DNA from: Phyto melanocephala
Taxonomy: Eukaryota > Arthropoda > Insecta > Diptera > Rhinophoridae
DNA: 64,000 nt
Direction of reading: 5' to 3'
Assembly (NCBI GenBank): GCA_941918925.1
Contig: OW799237.1
Span: 3,701,201-3,765,200, forward strand
The notes under the pieces: model-generated
What the model was told of the DNA's origin: nothing
Databases searched by the model: none
What the model saw: the letters and a program-made list of their open reading frames with translations, nothing else
Part shown: positions 23,360 to 36,460 of the stretch, piece by piece
How the letters are laid out: every line of letters begins with the position of its first letter
Numbering within the stretch: the first letter of the stretch is position 1
Program-made: the position numbers and the translations under genes

Positions 23360-26300
23360 ATGGATTCTGATATATTTTTAATTGTTTTTGATTTGAAGAT
23401 GTTTGAAAACCACTGCTTTATTTATACACAACAAATCTGTGGCAATAAGGAAAAGCTGCTTATGTCTGTTTTTTTTAAGTTTTTAAGGAAATAACTTTAA
23501 AATCTATAGGTTGATTTCTATAAATTGATTTTCTTTTAAAGCGAAGACTGTTACAGGAATCGTCTGCGCTATTTAAATAAAATAGAATACCGGATTTAGT
23601 ATATTAAGTTAAATTTTTAATTAAAAGCAGTTGTTATTCCAAATGATATAGTTGGTCGCAAAAATAAAGGCCATAAGTTTTATTCAAAATAAATGAAAAT
23701 TGGTCAGAATGTAGTTTTAAATAGCGCGGTTTGCAATGGTGTCATTATCCCAATTTGAGCTTGTGTCGACTTAAGTTGGTATTGCTATTTGCCACAGAAA
23801 TTATTTTAAAATTTTTTATTTTTAGTTCTACATTTTATATTATTTTTTCCCAGAATTTTAGTTAATATTTTCTCTGTCCCCATGGTTTTTCTATTTTGCC
23901 TCCTACTTAGTTTTCAACGAGCAAAAGTATAGTTCGGTGTTTCTGAAAGACACAACAACAAAACTTGTTATAAAACAAGCTAATAACATATACATAAAAC
24001 TTTTAAGAGGGTCAATTCAATTAAGTTAAAATTACTTGTAAAATAATAAAAACAAACAAGTAAAAAACTATCACCGGAAATTGTGAGGCAAGTAGATAGC
24101 GTTGGAAAAGATAGAAAAAAAAGGCGACATAATATAGTCCTGTTGATGGTAAATAGTGTCAGTAGTTTATAAATAATTTAATAATGTTTTTACCTAAATA
24201 GCTAAAAGTAATTATACTAAATATTTCAGTAATAAACTAACGAGTAGAACGGTAATAGAATACTAATAGAAAGTAAAGACCGAAATTAAATAGAAAAGTT
24301 TTATGAGCTTTTTTAAATATAGAGCACAAGGACTCTTTCAGAGGCAATTACAGTTTTTAGGAATTTGTTGTACATTGTTGAGAACACAATGTGAGTGTGT
24401 ATGTGCATAATTAAAATATCGTTATGCTTCAAGGGTTAAAGGCCAATAATTTTAAACTTTTAGTGACAAGAAGGTAACTAATGATAAACTTAAGATTAAG
24501 GAGAAGACATTTGAAGGTTTTTCCAACAACCGTATTTTAGGACACATAATCTTTTATTTTTATATAAACACACACACATAACAAAAACAACACTAATCAA
24601 AACTAGAGACTATGACTTCAATGCTGGTATAAAAATTATGTCACTGCGTTAACTTAAAAGTTGACCAATATTTAATTACTTTTTGGTGGTTATTTGCTGT
24701 TAATTTGCTTTGACTGTGATCTTACTAGTTATGCTTTTGTTTTAATTAAAAATAAAAATTTTTAGATTTTTGTATAACTTAAGTACAAGAGTGGGAGGAT
24801 AAGATTTCACCAAATTTTTGCCTGTAACAGTGTGAGAACTCTTGACGCTTTACAAAATTGATTTTCAGTTATTTGTAACATATTTTTTTATATAAAAATC
24901 TTATTAAATATTTACTTAAAAACTTTAAAATAAAATACTTTAAAGTGTTTTCGTGTTAGACAATTCACAACATTTTCTAAACAATTTGATGGTGTGTTGT
25001 TGAGGTCTGTATAATAAATCAGTCTTAACAAATTTGTTTCAAAACTTACATACTAAATTTTAAATCCTATTTTTATTTCATATTTATTAAATATCACAAA
25101 ACTTGCTGGTTTCTAAAGTTATTAAAAAAATAAAAAAAATATTAAAAAAAAATTTTTTTTTAAAAATTTATTAAAAAAAAAAAAACAAGAAACTGAAAGG
25201 CAAATTAAAAAAAAAAAAAAAATTAAAGAATTGTTTAATAAAAAAAAATATATATTTTAATTAGAAATAAAGTTTAGCTCAAAAACATAATTTAAACAGA
25301 AACTTAACAAAACACAGTAACATTAACATAATGTAATTTAACAGTAAACAATTTAAACTTAACAGACCTGACCGCTTTCATCAGTATAAATAACATAAGA
25401 AGCATTTATGGGTATTTTCTTAGAAGCTAAATTATGTAAAAAAAACATTTTCCAAAATAATTTAAAAAATATATTTGTGTTGTAATTATGCAAAATGAAA
25501 AGAGAAAAGAATCATGCGTTAATTTTTGTTTTTTTTTACAATCGGTAGTTATTTTGCAGGTTATTTTTGTGGTGGCAGTTGTTTGCAGTTGTTGTTGATT
25601 TTGAACATGCAATTTGGTGTAAAAGTGTTTATTTTTTTTTGTATAATTTTATCCATTTTCATATAAAATTTTAACGTTTTGTTTTCATAATGTAAGCATG
25701 TAAAATAGAAGAAATTTTATAGTAAGAAAATTATTAAAATATAAATAAATCAGTTTTATACAGGAAAATTATAAATAAATTTAATAAAATTATTTTGCAC
25801 AACAAAATCTAGACAATTAAATTATAAATCACAAACAAACAATCAGATTGCGCAAAAAAAATTTTTTTTTTGGAAATCAACAGGTGCCGTCATTGCTGGT
25901 TTTTGCTGCTGGCCGTTTTTGCATTAAGAGAAAAAAAACTTTTTATGTCTGGTCTAGATAATGGCAATAGTTGTGTGTTTTTTTTTTTTTTTGGTATTTT
26001 ATATTTGTTTTTTATAAACATTTTTATTATCACCCTAAAACAAGTTAATAAATGTAAATTAACGCCTTGTTTTTTTTGGGTTTGCTATGCTGCAGCATCT
26101 GCCGCATCTGTTGCATGTGGGCAAGTGTTGTATTAGGGGCATTTAAAAGTAATACAAGCTTTAAAAAAAAAATAGTTGAAATTGTGAATAAAATAACACA
26201 AAATTTTTATTTTATAAAATGTAAACTAACAAATTTTTGAAATTTTATAAATTTTGATAAAAAATCCCATTTTATTTTAGTTTTATTTGGTAACGAAGTT

Positions 26301-29300
26301 TGTTTTGGCATACTAAAATATTATTTTGTATTTATTTTGATATATTTAAAAAAGTTTTAGGAAAATTTGTTGTGGTTACTTAATTCGTTTGTGATGGTTA
26401 CTCGGTACTCGTTGGCATTAAAATGATATTCTCGCTATTTATCGGTTTGTTATTATAAAAATAAAATTTTTTTAGTGTCAGGATTATGACAAGCAATTTT
26501 TGTTTGTATTCAGGGTAAGGATAGCTTTAAATGGTTACTCGGTATTCATCAGCTTGTTTTGAAAAAAAACACAAAAAAATTTTTTTTTTTTTATATTTTC
26601 AATAAAATGAATAATAATTGTATGATTTATATAACTCTTTGTCTAACTATTCGCTATTCTCTATGTTTTTAATGGTTACTCGATTTGCTTTTACAGCACA
26701 AGTTTATTATGTATTTCTGCTATAATTTTAAAGCAAAAAATATTTGTTTAATTTTTTATTAATTTTATTATTGTGGTAGTTAACCACACAATTTTTATTT
26801 TATTTTTCTGAAAAAACCTAAAAATCTTCTCGTGAATACCCCTAATACTACACTCAAATATAATTTCCACATCCACCACACATAGTTTTAGTTATAGAAG
26901 TACTCGTGTCTGGTTGTACGCTTTTATAGCTGAAAAACATCAAGTTCAATTGGGAGTTTTATTTTTTCTTCTTCTCTTTTTTTTTGCACAAATTTATGTT
27001 CATGTTTATGGGAGTGCTTAGACTATTGTAATTTGTTCAACACAACTTAACAAAAAAAAAAAAACGGGAATAAACTTCCTAGTGATCCAGCCCACTCAAT
27101 GAAACTTTTTTTTTTTTAGCTTAAAGAAGAACCAACTAATTGGCAAAAATAAAACAGTTGGTATTCCAGTTAAGAGTCAGGATTTCGAGTTGGAAAAATT
27201 ATGGGACATAAGAAGAGATTAAAATGAAAATTAAGTTAAATGGAGTAGACTATAAGCAACACAAAGACGTGAAGGTTTAATACAAAATTTTTTTTATGTC
27301 TTGTGGTTATTATCTGTCCTATTAACGTTTTTATTAAAGTTTTCAGTTGAAAAAATTGTTTTTGTTCCATTACCCGTATTATCTGACACTATATTGGCAT
27401 TTCCTATTGACTCCTTAATTGTTTTTTGCTTTGACGTTGTCTTGTAATTATTAAAAAAAAAGGCGTGCATTGTAGAGAAAATTAAGGCGTGTAATTTTAT
27501 ATGTCCTAAGGGTAAATTGGACAATCGCTGATGTCAGTTAATTTGAAAAATAATTGTCACTAAAGGCACAATAACAAATAGAAAACGGGGGGGTTAAGAA
27601 ATGAACCGAAAATCCTTATTTGAAAATAATGTGAAAAGGTAATAGAATTATGGGAACACAGATATTATTGTAGAAACAGCATATTAAAGTTTTTTTTTCA
27701 CCGTTGCAATGAAGTATTATTTTTTATTTGATTAATCCAGCAATGACACCCTTTTTGTTTTCAATTACTTTGGCGAAAATATTTATTTTAACAATTTTTT
27801 TCCTTTAGGCAGTTAGTTACAAAACTATAATAATAAATAAATTATCAAAAATCAATTTACAAATATATACTTAAAGTAACATTGAAAAGCTTGATAAAAT
27901 GTAGTTAAAATATAAAATATAGAAAACATAAAGCTTTTTTTGTAACACGTTTAAAATTGTACCTAAAGAAGAGCGAGAGTTGTTTTTAAAGTTCAAAAAA
28001 GCTCGTTATGATTGTAGCTAAAGCAGGGATATTTTAAAAAGTTTTCTAGGTATCTAAATAGTTCTTACCGAAAAAAATATTTTTAATTAATATTTTCCTT
28101 AAAACTTTTTAATATTAAAACTTTTTTATTTTTAAATGTTTCAAAAATCGTTTAATGAAGTCAAAAGTTTCTTATAGAAAATTGTTTTTACCCAGTCCTC
28201 TTTTTTAGTTTATGACTAGAGGTTTTTTTTAAATAAAGCTTTTTTCAACTTTAAAATAGTTTTTTTTAAGAAGAAAGCTTTTTTGACGTTAAATCCCAGT
28301 TTCGAAGATAATGAAAAAGCTTTTACGATTCATATACATTTTATAAAGAAAAACTAGTAATTTTAAAATAATGTTATGAAAAAAGCTTTCTATTAAAAGC
28401 TTTATGAGCTTTTTAATGAAAGCTGTTAAGAAAAAATATTTAAAAGATATTTTTTTAAAAAAGCTGAAAAACTGTAAAAATGTAACTGTTTTTAGAATTC
28501 AACTGATTTAAAAAAGCTTTTACAATTCATTTTATTTTAAGAATGTTACAATAAGAAAATTTCTTAAAACATTCTTTATGTAAAAAAAACCTTTCTATAA
28601 AACGTTGTTGTTTTAAAAAAATGTAGCGAACAACTGCTTTGTTAGTGAATAAAAAAATGTTAATAAAATTTTTTTTGTCGGAAGGCTGCAAAACATTGTG
28701 AATAAAAAAAGCTTTATTTACCACAGCGTATGCTTTTGTATTGTATTGCCTTAATACCATCTAAAATATCAAAAAGAAATCTAAAAATAGTCTTAGCCGT
28801 TTTAAATTCTTAAAAAAATATAAGTGTGTATTTACATTGAACAAACTTTCTTGCAGAAGATTCTATTTTTCTTCTTTAAACCTGCTTTTACGTTTACACA
28901 GAAAAATTGTTATTGCAAAAAGTTTGATTTTTTATATACGAAACTGATGCCAGTTTCTAAATTCAAAACCGAATTTTAAATACATGCAGATATGAACCGA
29001 TTTTAAAATTTTTTCCTTGTCTCGCTTACAATGTGAAAGAAAAGAAAAGCTGTCTGCCAGAAAATTCGTTCAATGTGAATGCAGACTTACTTTGAAGCAA
29101 TGCAACCTAATCACATACTAACATGGTTTTTAAAAACTTTAAAGCTCTTCTTTAGTTTTTTGCTGGAAATTTGTAGATAAGTCTTAAAAATTTAAAGTTT
29201 AACAAGTTAATCCTTTAATTTATATTTAAATATTTTAAAGCTTTTAAGCTTTATTTAACAATAAACAAACAAAAAGCTTTAAGTTTATTATTTTACAATA

Positions 29301-29909
29301 TTATTTACTTAAATGTCTTCAATTTATTATAAGTGCAATAATATATTTATTAAAAATGTGTCTTTTTTTCCAAAACAAAAGCTCGCCAGTAAGCTGCTGC
29401 ATTTCAACTACAAATAAAGCTTGAAAAAAAAGAAGCTGTTAATAAAGGCAAATAATGTAAAGTTCGAAAAAGCTTTTAAAACACATATTTTGTTTTTATA
29501 TGTAAAAGTAAATTACAAACTATAACAATACTTACTACATACAAGCCTGTAAAATTGTCAACAATATGTTTTAAAAAAAGAATAGATCAAAATATAGTTA
29601 CAGAGTATTACATGACATTTTTTATGTTTTCTTTTGTGGTTGCTTAAAAGATACAATTTTTGGCAGTTGTTTAAAAGTTCTGTGTATTTTTTTTTTAATA
29701 TATTTTTGTTTGTTTTTTTTTTACTTGTTTTGTGAAACTTTGTGGAAAATGTGAAATGTAAAATGTGAATTATAAAACTTTGAACAATTTTGACGGACAT
29801 ACTCGTAGGAAAAATTTAGATACACGCACGTTCCATAACAACTTCTGGAAATTGGACAGAAATTGTTTATACAGATAATTCTTACTACAATATATCGTCG
29901 CTTTTAGGT
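23360..29909. other. non-coding stretch
   Basis: No gene seen. Contains four copies of a TGGTTACT motif at 26.37-26.69 kb and a very dense AGCTT cluster at 27.9-28.75 kb. Small frames at 25870-26136, 27294-27524 and 28527-28760 have no recognisable content. Confidence 0.5.
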
Positions 29910-30210
29910 TACCGGGTATGTCTAAGGGGCACTATTGGGACTTTAACAGGACACTGACCTGTTAGGGCTACAATAAGTAGATGAGATCGCGGCACTCCGG
30001 ATTATTGTAGGATGTGTGAGGATGAGGAGGAGCTAGAGACTGTGGAACACATTATCTTTCACTGCCCGAGGCTACAGAATCACAGGTTTTAGTGGTTAGA
30101 AAGACAATTCCACAATGAGTTGGGTGATGTTTCAGAGTGATATTCCCCAGATCATCGGATTAATCATGGCGGTCGGGTGGCTGGTGAACATGCAATGGGG
30201 CTCGTAGGGA
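29910..30210 (+). pseudogene. decayed non-LTR retrotransposon, C-terminal end of ORF2
   Basis: One frame with four stops reads YRVCLRGTIGTLTGH, PVRATISR, DRGTPDYCRMCEDEEELE, TVEHIIFHCPRLQNHRF and WLERQFHNELGDVSE. The LTGH...DYCRMC...EHIIFHCP pattern, C-x2-C-x10-H-x4-C, is the zinc-knuckle end that follows the RNase H or reverse transcriptase domain in I/R1/Jockey-group LINEs. The reverse transcriptase is missing, so the copy is truncated at its 5' end and dead. Confidence 0.8.
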
Positions 30211-31240
30211 ATCTGTATTTCTTTTTTATATTCTATTTCCTACTAACTATTTCCTGTTTTCATTTACTATATCTTCAGGAACCCTCTCTCTCTATCCTTT
30301 TCTAATCAATCCTCTATCTTTCTTGTATAAAGGGAAACATAATGGACCGTATTGGTCTTCAAGTGTGGGTGTTGGAGGTGGCTCTTGTTTTCTGCATCCC
30401 TGTACCCCCCACCTAACTACCCAGGTTACCAGGATTATTTAAAATCAGTAAACCGGCTTAACAAACATCTTATTGGTAAATTGGCAAAGAGGGTGCGAAG
30501 TTTGCGGTATATAATTCCAGGTATATATCGTTGGTTACAAGTTGAAAAGCCTGATTCAATGCTCGTTTGGAGAAGTCCTAGCGATGTAAATGGTTTCCGA
30601 TTTAATTTGGCGTAGAATAATCCTGTGTAAAATTCTTTTTAAGCTGGTGCGTGACATGCCAAATTATTGAGATCTATGGCGATTTGGTGTTCTTAAACAA
30701 ACTCACAGCTTGTGTAACAGAGACTCCACCTATTCGAATTTTATTACTAAACAGATCCAAATATTGCGACTAGATCAAGAACACAGTCTTTTCAAGGGAT
30801 CTCCAATTTGAATTTCTTAGGTATTCTAAATTCCTTTCGCAGAGGTGGAAAGTTTCTGATTAGCCACTCACTTGGGAGAGGCCAGGACGATTCCTTTGTT
30901 GAACTGTCCAAGCAGCTAACTACTTCCGGTCTTAGACCAAGTACCCCCCGGGCAATGGCTTTGTAGCATCCGCTTAAAGGCTAGCCAGAGTTAGAAGGCG
31001 CCACAACCATGTATCCTGAATGGTCGAAAGAACGTCTCAGGAAAGTAGGCGATAAACGCTGAAACATGGTTGCATCGTTGGATTGGACACGTAGATAGCA
31101 GCCCTATTACCAATCTAGGGGACGAGGGTTAGCAGCCCACATTCCCGAATCACAAATTGCTAACGAATCGCTAATTAAACAGCCTCTAAATGAAATTGGT
31201 GCCCTATGCTCCAATGGGAGTTAGAGGAACACATATATAT
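30211..31240 (+). mobile_element. 3' flank of the decayed LINE
   Basis: GC-richer than its surroundings and on the same strand as the coding relic. It ends GGTGCCCTATGCTCCAATGG followed by GAGTTAGAGGAACACATATAT. The same terminal block occurs alone at 22059-22100, which is what a 3' anchored, 5' truncated LINE insertion would leave. The open frame at 30352-30615 lies within it and is not recognised. Confidence 0.55.
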
Positions 31241-31867
31241 TCTAAATTCTGAATAGTGTCCACGTTACAGTTCTTACGTATAATACGCTCAAACGCAGGA
31301 TATTGACAAAGGTTGTTTTACAAAGTCTCATCCTCTTCTTTGCGTTCTCTACATGTTGTGTCATCCAACGGTTCAAAATGAACTAAATGAGTTCTCAGCT
31401 CCTTATGAGCTGGTACTTTTCTTTTAACTTCTAAGACCTACTCAGTCTCAAAATCTCTTTCGATTTTTTAAGATTTGGGATACCCCTCGACAGCAATATT
31501 TTTCATCTTACTGACGTGTTTTTCCATTGCCCAAACTTTAAGTTTATTTTTAAACCTTCGAAGGGGTTTGGCCTTTCGCAAGATGATGGTATTCAAGATT
31601 GAACCCATTTTTAATAAATTGTCAGCTTTTTAGTTTTCTATTAGAGCGTATTGGCCCAGTATCCATAATATCTCTAGATGTTCACAATTTGCATTTGATT
31701 TTATCTCATTCTTGTATTTCAGGACATTCCAAGAACCAATTCATTGTCCTTTTTAGGCAAACGAGTGTTGACGCAAACAAATGTGGACGTAAGTGGACTG
31801 TTAGAAAATATTTTGATTAAATATCTAACTTAAAACTAAGATGATAAATCAATAATCGCAATGGCAT

Positions 31868-32079
31868 CAGTTGTCGACGATATTGTCGTCTTTCGGTCAA
31901 CATCTTTTCGCTTCTAATTTTACATCACTTCCACAGAAATTAACATAAATTTTGTATTCTATAGCAGTCTGGCATTATTTTCGCCTATTTTACTTTTATT
32001 AATATAAAATATAAATCAAATTACTAAAACAAGCAACAAAGTGGTTTTGACTTGAAAACGATAACGACGTCGACAACTG
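31868..32079. repeat. inverted repeat, possible MITE
   Basis: CAGTTGTCGACGATATTGTC at 31868 and its inverted partner ending CGACGTCGACAACTG at 32079. The 12-base CAGTTGTCGACG core is perfect and similarity continues inward. No convincing target duplication. Confidence 0.4.
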
Positions 32080-35000
32080 TATTGGGAGGACGATTGATTA
32101 TAACAGATGACACTTTTGGTTAAAAAAAAATTCTAAAATAAAATATTCCTAAGCCACTGTGTATCCTGTAAAAGAATGTATATGTTTTACAGCTGAAATT
32201 GTTCAAAGTTCTATTGGCCTACTTAAACAAGTGTTGTAAAAGTTCTCCATAAAAAAAGTAGTGTTTTTTCAACATTTATTACATTTTTACATGACATGAC
32301 TAAATCGTCACCAGTCTTATGTATGGATTTACGAAATTAAGTTTAAGATATTAAGATGTTTATTTTATGGGAATCTATCAACCAAAAAAAAGAAATAAAA
32401 ATAAAAAATTACATAACACATACATACACATTATTAATGTGTATATATGTGTGTGCATATGTAAGGAGGAGTAGTAGTTGATAGATTAGAGGAAGAGAGT
32501 AGTGTCATATAATCCAGCCATGCGTTTAAAACATTAATCCAAAATTATAATTTATCCACAAAATAAAGCTTCATTTTTAACGTCTCAGTATAAATGAACG
32601 ACATTTATTTTTTATTTTTTCTTAGTTGACACAATTTGTATTGATGAGGTTTATGTATTTATGTGTATTTTTTTTTTAATTTTAATAAAAAAAAATATTT
32701 TTTTATTAAAAAAAAATACCAAAAATATATTTAAAAGAATTAACACTACTTTTGAACACTGTGCCTAAATAGAAAGCATACTCTAAGGCGCTGATAGTGA
32801 TGCTGTTGTTGTTTACATTTGTTTTGTTTATGTTTTACGACCAAATATAATTTGTGTGGTTGAGTGTTTGCTGAGGGTGACTTTGTTTTACAGAGAATAG
32901 AGTGGTGAGTGCATTTTTATTTTTATCTTTTACCAAAATATAAGCAGTTTTCAAGTGCAGGTATTTGGATGTATATATGTGTGCGTGTTTTTTTTTTAGT
33001 GTCTGTAGTTGTAGTAGTAGTTGTTATCACACATGTTTTCTTAAGTTGCAAATATGTACATACTTCCGGTTTCAAATTCATACAATAAAGCTGTTGTATT
33101 TATTTTATTTTATTTTATTAAGCGTCTATATTAGCCAGGGATTTTGCTCTGTTTTTTTTTACTACATTTAAGCATAGTTTCTGAAATTCTAATATAAAAA
33201 ATAAAATAAAAAGAAACGTTAAATAAGTAAAAAAATTTATACACTAGTATTATTTCAATAATAAATTATACACAAAAATACAACACTTAAGGGATTTGGT
33301 TGTTTTATAGTTATTAGTAAGAGCTTTTTGTTTTCTCTTTTTTTTTTTGGTTTGTTCTTTATATATTTGTATGTATAATAAAAGAAATATATAGTATATG
33401 TATGCATGTAATTTGCTATATATTTGGCTTTACAGTAGAAGCGTACCTGGAGATATAAAAAAAAGAAAAAAATAAATAAAAATTTTTTTAGTTAATATAC
33501 GTTTTTCGTTTGTTTAAATAAATATAAATATTTGTATAAGAAAAGATTTTACAAACTAGTAGTTTAACAAACATAAATATCTGAAAATCACAAAAAATAA
33601 ACTAGAAAGTGCTGGAGAAGATAAAGTAATGGAGGAAAGAGAAATTGGAATGTTCGAATGCATTTTAAAAATTCTCAGTAAGTTTATAATTTATTTAAAC
33701 TTTGCCGACTAAAATTTTCGCGATTTTTTAATCTTCCAACAGCTAATAGATAAATTCAAGGCGAACGGTTTCATAAAACATAAGACAACATCTGTAAGGC
33801 AAGAAAAGTCGATGTTGAAGTTATTCGTAAATGTGAACAAGAGTGCCTAACGATTTAGATTTTGTTGTTATAATAAATTTCTAACCGGATTTTAGGTCTA
33901 CAGACGTGCAAGTTTTCACTGATTTCTTAGCTCATACATAATGAAAAAATAACACGTAGTGTAGCCTTAATTTTCACTTCGGAGCGCTAGGGCAAAATCA
34001 CAGTTTTTTTGAACTAGGTCAAAGGGGTAAAAATTCATTAGAAAAGTTATGGTTTTGTGTTGACTTTATCCAGTACAGCTTTTACTGCGTAGCGCCACAA
34101 AATGACGACTATAATTTTTTTGTTCGAATTACACAATATCGGTTGAGATGTTATGCCGTTTAAGGATTATAATGTCATGTACTTTACAGAGGCAGCCATA
34201 TTAGAGATTATTTCATTAAACATTGCAGAGGAAACAAGGTTGACCCATATGAGCCGCCAAAAAAAATTTTTTTTAAACTATCATCTACTGTTAAAAAATA
34301 TTTAATTAATTTTCCAAATAAGAAAAAAAGAAAAAAAAAAAATTATAAATTTAGAACTGAATTTATAAAAAATTTATTAAAGATGAATTTTTGTTAAATT
34401 TTTTTTTATTCACATTTGTATGCACTCATTTCTATTTTTCCTCCATTACTTTAACACCGGTTAGTAGTAACATTTAAGAAAAAATAATAAATAATAAATA
34501 AATAAACATTCAGTTTTTTACTTAAATTTACATAAAATTCAAAACTAAAAATATTTCAAAAAAATACCAACCATTTATTTAAAGAAAAAAATTTGATAAA
34601 TAAAACTAAAAAAATACCACATTTATATAGAAGTTTAAATATTTATATAAAGAAAATATTTAATATAAAGAATACAATTAGATAATAATGAAAAAAGCTT
34701 ACGTTCCTTGAACAGTTTATTTTTAGCATAAAACACATTCATCAATGTACGAGTACAAGCTCAGGCTCTTACTTCAGTTATGAGTCATGGCTTGTGGAGT
34801 TGAGTTTCATGTTTTAATGTTTTACAAATTCGTTTTTTGTTTTTTGTTTTATTTTTTTTTTTATATATTTTTCGCCAGTAAGTGCAGCTTACCTTTGTAG
34901 TGCAGATTCATTTTTTCTATACAATTTTCTCTTTTACTTTATAAAATATAAAAAACATGCTAAATGACACAAAACAATGAGTTGATTTTTAGTCTAAACC

Positions 35001-35984
35001 TGTAAAAAAGCTGTAGTTTTTTCTCTTGTAGTTTTCATATGGCTAATGAATAGTATTTAAGAACACAAAGTAAAGTACCATGCTGAAAAAAAAAATGTTT
35101 TTTCTTTCACAGGAAAAAATCTCTTCCCTTAAATACAAACTTCCCAGTGTGTAGCAGAAAACACAGAGAGTCTCAAACTAAATTAAACTAACAAGTAAAG
35201 CTCAAGACAGAGTGATATTTATTTAAAGCTTTAGTAGCTTGCTACCTACAATAGGAAAGAAAATATTAAATTTTGCATGTTAATGCCAGTTGAAGAAGGG
35301 GAGATAGAAACTTTTTTTCTTCACTTGCTGCAATGTCAATATATAGATTCCAAACAGGTTATGTTTCATACTTAAAGTATGCCATAGATTTTAAATGATA
35401 TTCGATTTACTATATATGTAGTTTCACAACCTTGAATATATAATTTTTAACTAGTGTATAAAAGTTGTTTTTTCTTGTTAATTTTGTTTAACCTGCTAGC
35501 GTATACTTATTTAAAAATATTTGTAAGCCTAAAAGTATGCAACAGAAAATTTAAATTGATAAAATATAAGTTTTATTTAAGAAACTATATTTTTTTACAC
35601 CTTCTGCTAATGTAACAAGTGTATGTATGTAGATATTTTTAATAGCTACAGCTTAAATACTCCTGGATCCCTATAAATGTTTTATGTTTTATTAAACAAA
35701 CTTAATAAAAGAAGCTGTGGTTAATTAATTTTTTTTTATTTCAAAAACGCATTTATGAATTATTTAAAAATTTTATATCTTTTAAATTACCATCTGGCTT
35801 CACAGGATCAGAAAAATTTAATTTTCAGTTACTCTGCCTTATATATCGGACTTAGTTTGTTTGGTGGTTTGGTTTGGTGTTGTCTCTCAGGAAGTTGGTC
35901 AATTGCAGCTAATTGACGTATACCTGCGATTTAAAAGAAACCCAATAGAAACAAGTTAGAGAGCTATGCGGAGTCTTTTATACC
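32080..35984. other. non-coding stretch
   Basis: No gene seen. Two TTTTATT-rich AT stretches (32.6-32.75 and 34.25-34.7 kb) and a GC-richer segment at 33.93-34.25 kb that may be an old repeat. Confidence 0.5.
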
Positions 35985-36460
35985 CTTCACATAGTTTGAT
36001 ACATTATTTAATGGCAATAACTGACAAATTAATGATTCGACTGTGATTAAATCTTTCATAAGAACTCGATAATTTTTTATTTTATTTTACTTTTTAGAAA
36101 TTGTTTTTTTTGTCGGCAATTAACCCGCTAAAGCAAGATTTTCTGTAAATGTTGCTAAAGGTACTTTTTTTATATACGTAAACAAACAGAAGGAGCTGAT
36201 AAATCTGACTTTGTATGAGTAAAAGCCAGCAGCAATCCTGTTCTTTCGCTCATAATATATACACGGCAAAATTCTTGATAGCATATCTATTAAATTAATA
36301 TCATATAAAAGTCTAAAGTATACGTGGGAATTCAAAAATAGTGTTTTATTAAACACACGGACAGACGGACCCGGTTAGTTTCTCTGTCTATAAGGATTCA
36401 CTATATATAAGCTTTAAAGTGTCTGAAATGATTATTGTATAAACAACAAACGAAACAACA
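35985..36460. repeat. dispersed repeat, copy 2
   Basis: Diverged copy of the 20.6-kb repeat. Contains CACACGGACAGACGGACCCG near 36353-36373, the GACAGACGGAC-type motif seen in many fly intergenic repeats. The open frame at 36120-36356 lies inside it and is spurious. Confidence 0.65.

Noticed and set aside
30352..30615. 87-residue frame (YPPPNYPGYQDYLKSVNRL)
   Set aside because: Not recognised and lies in the 3' part of a dead LINE; no support as a host gene.
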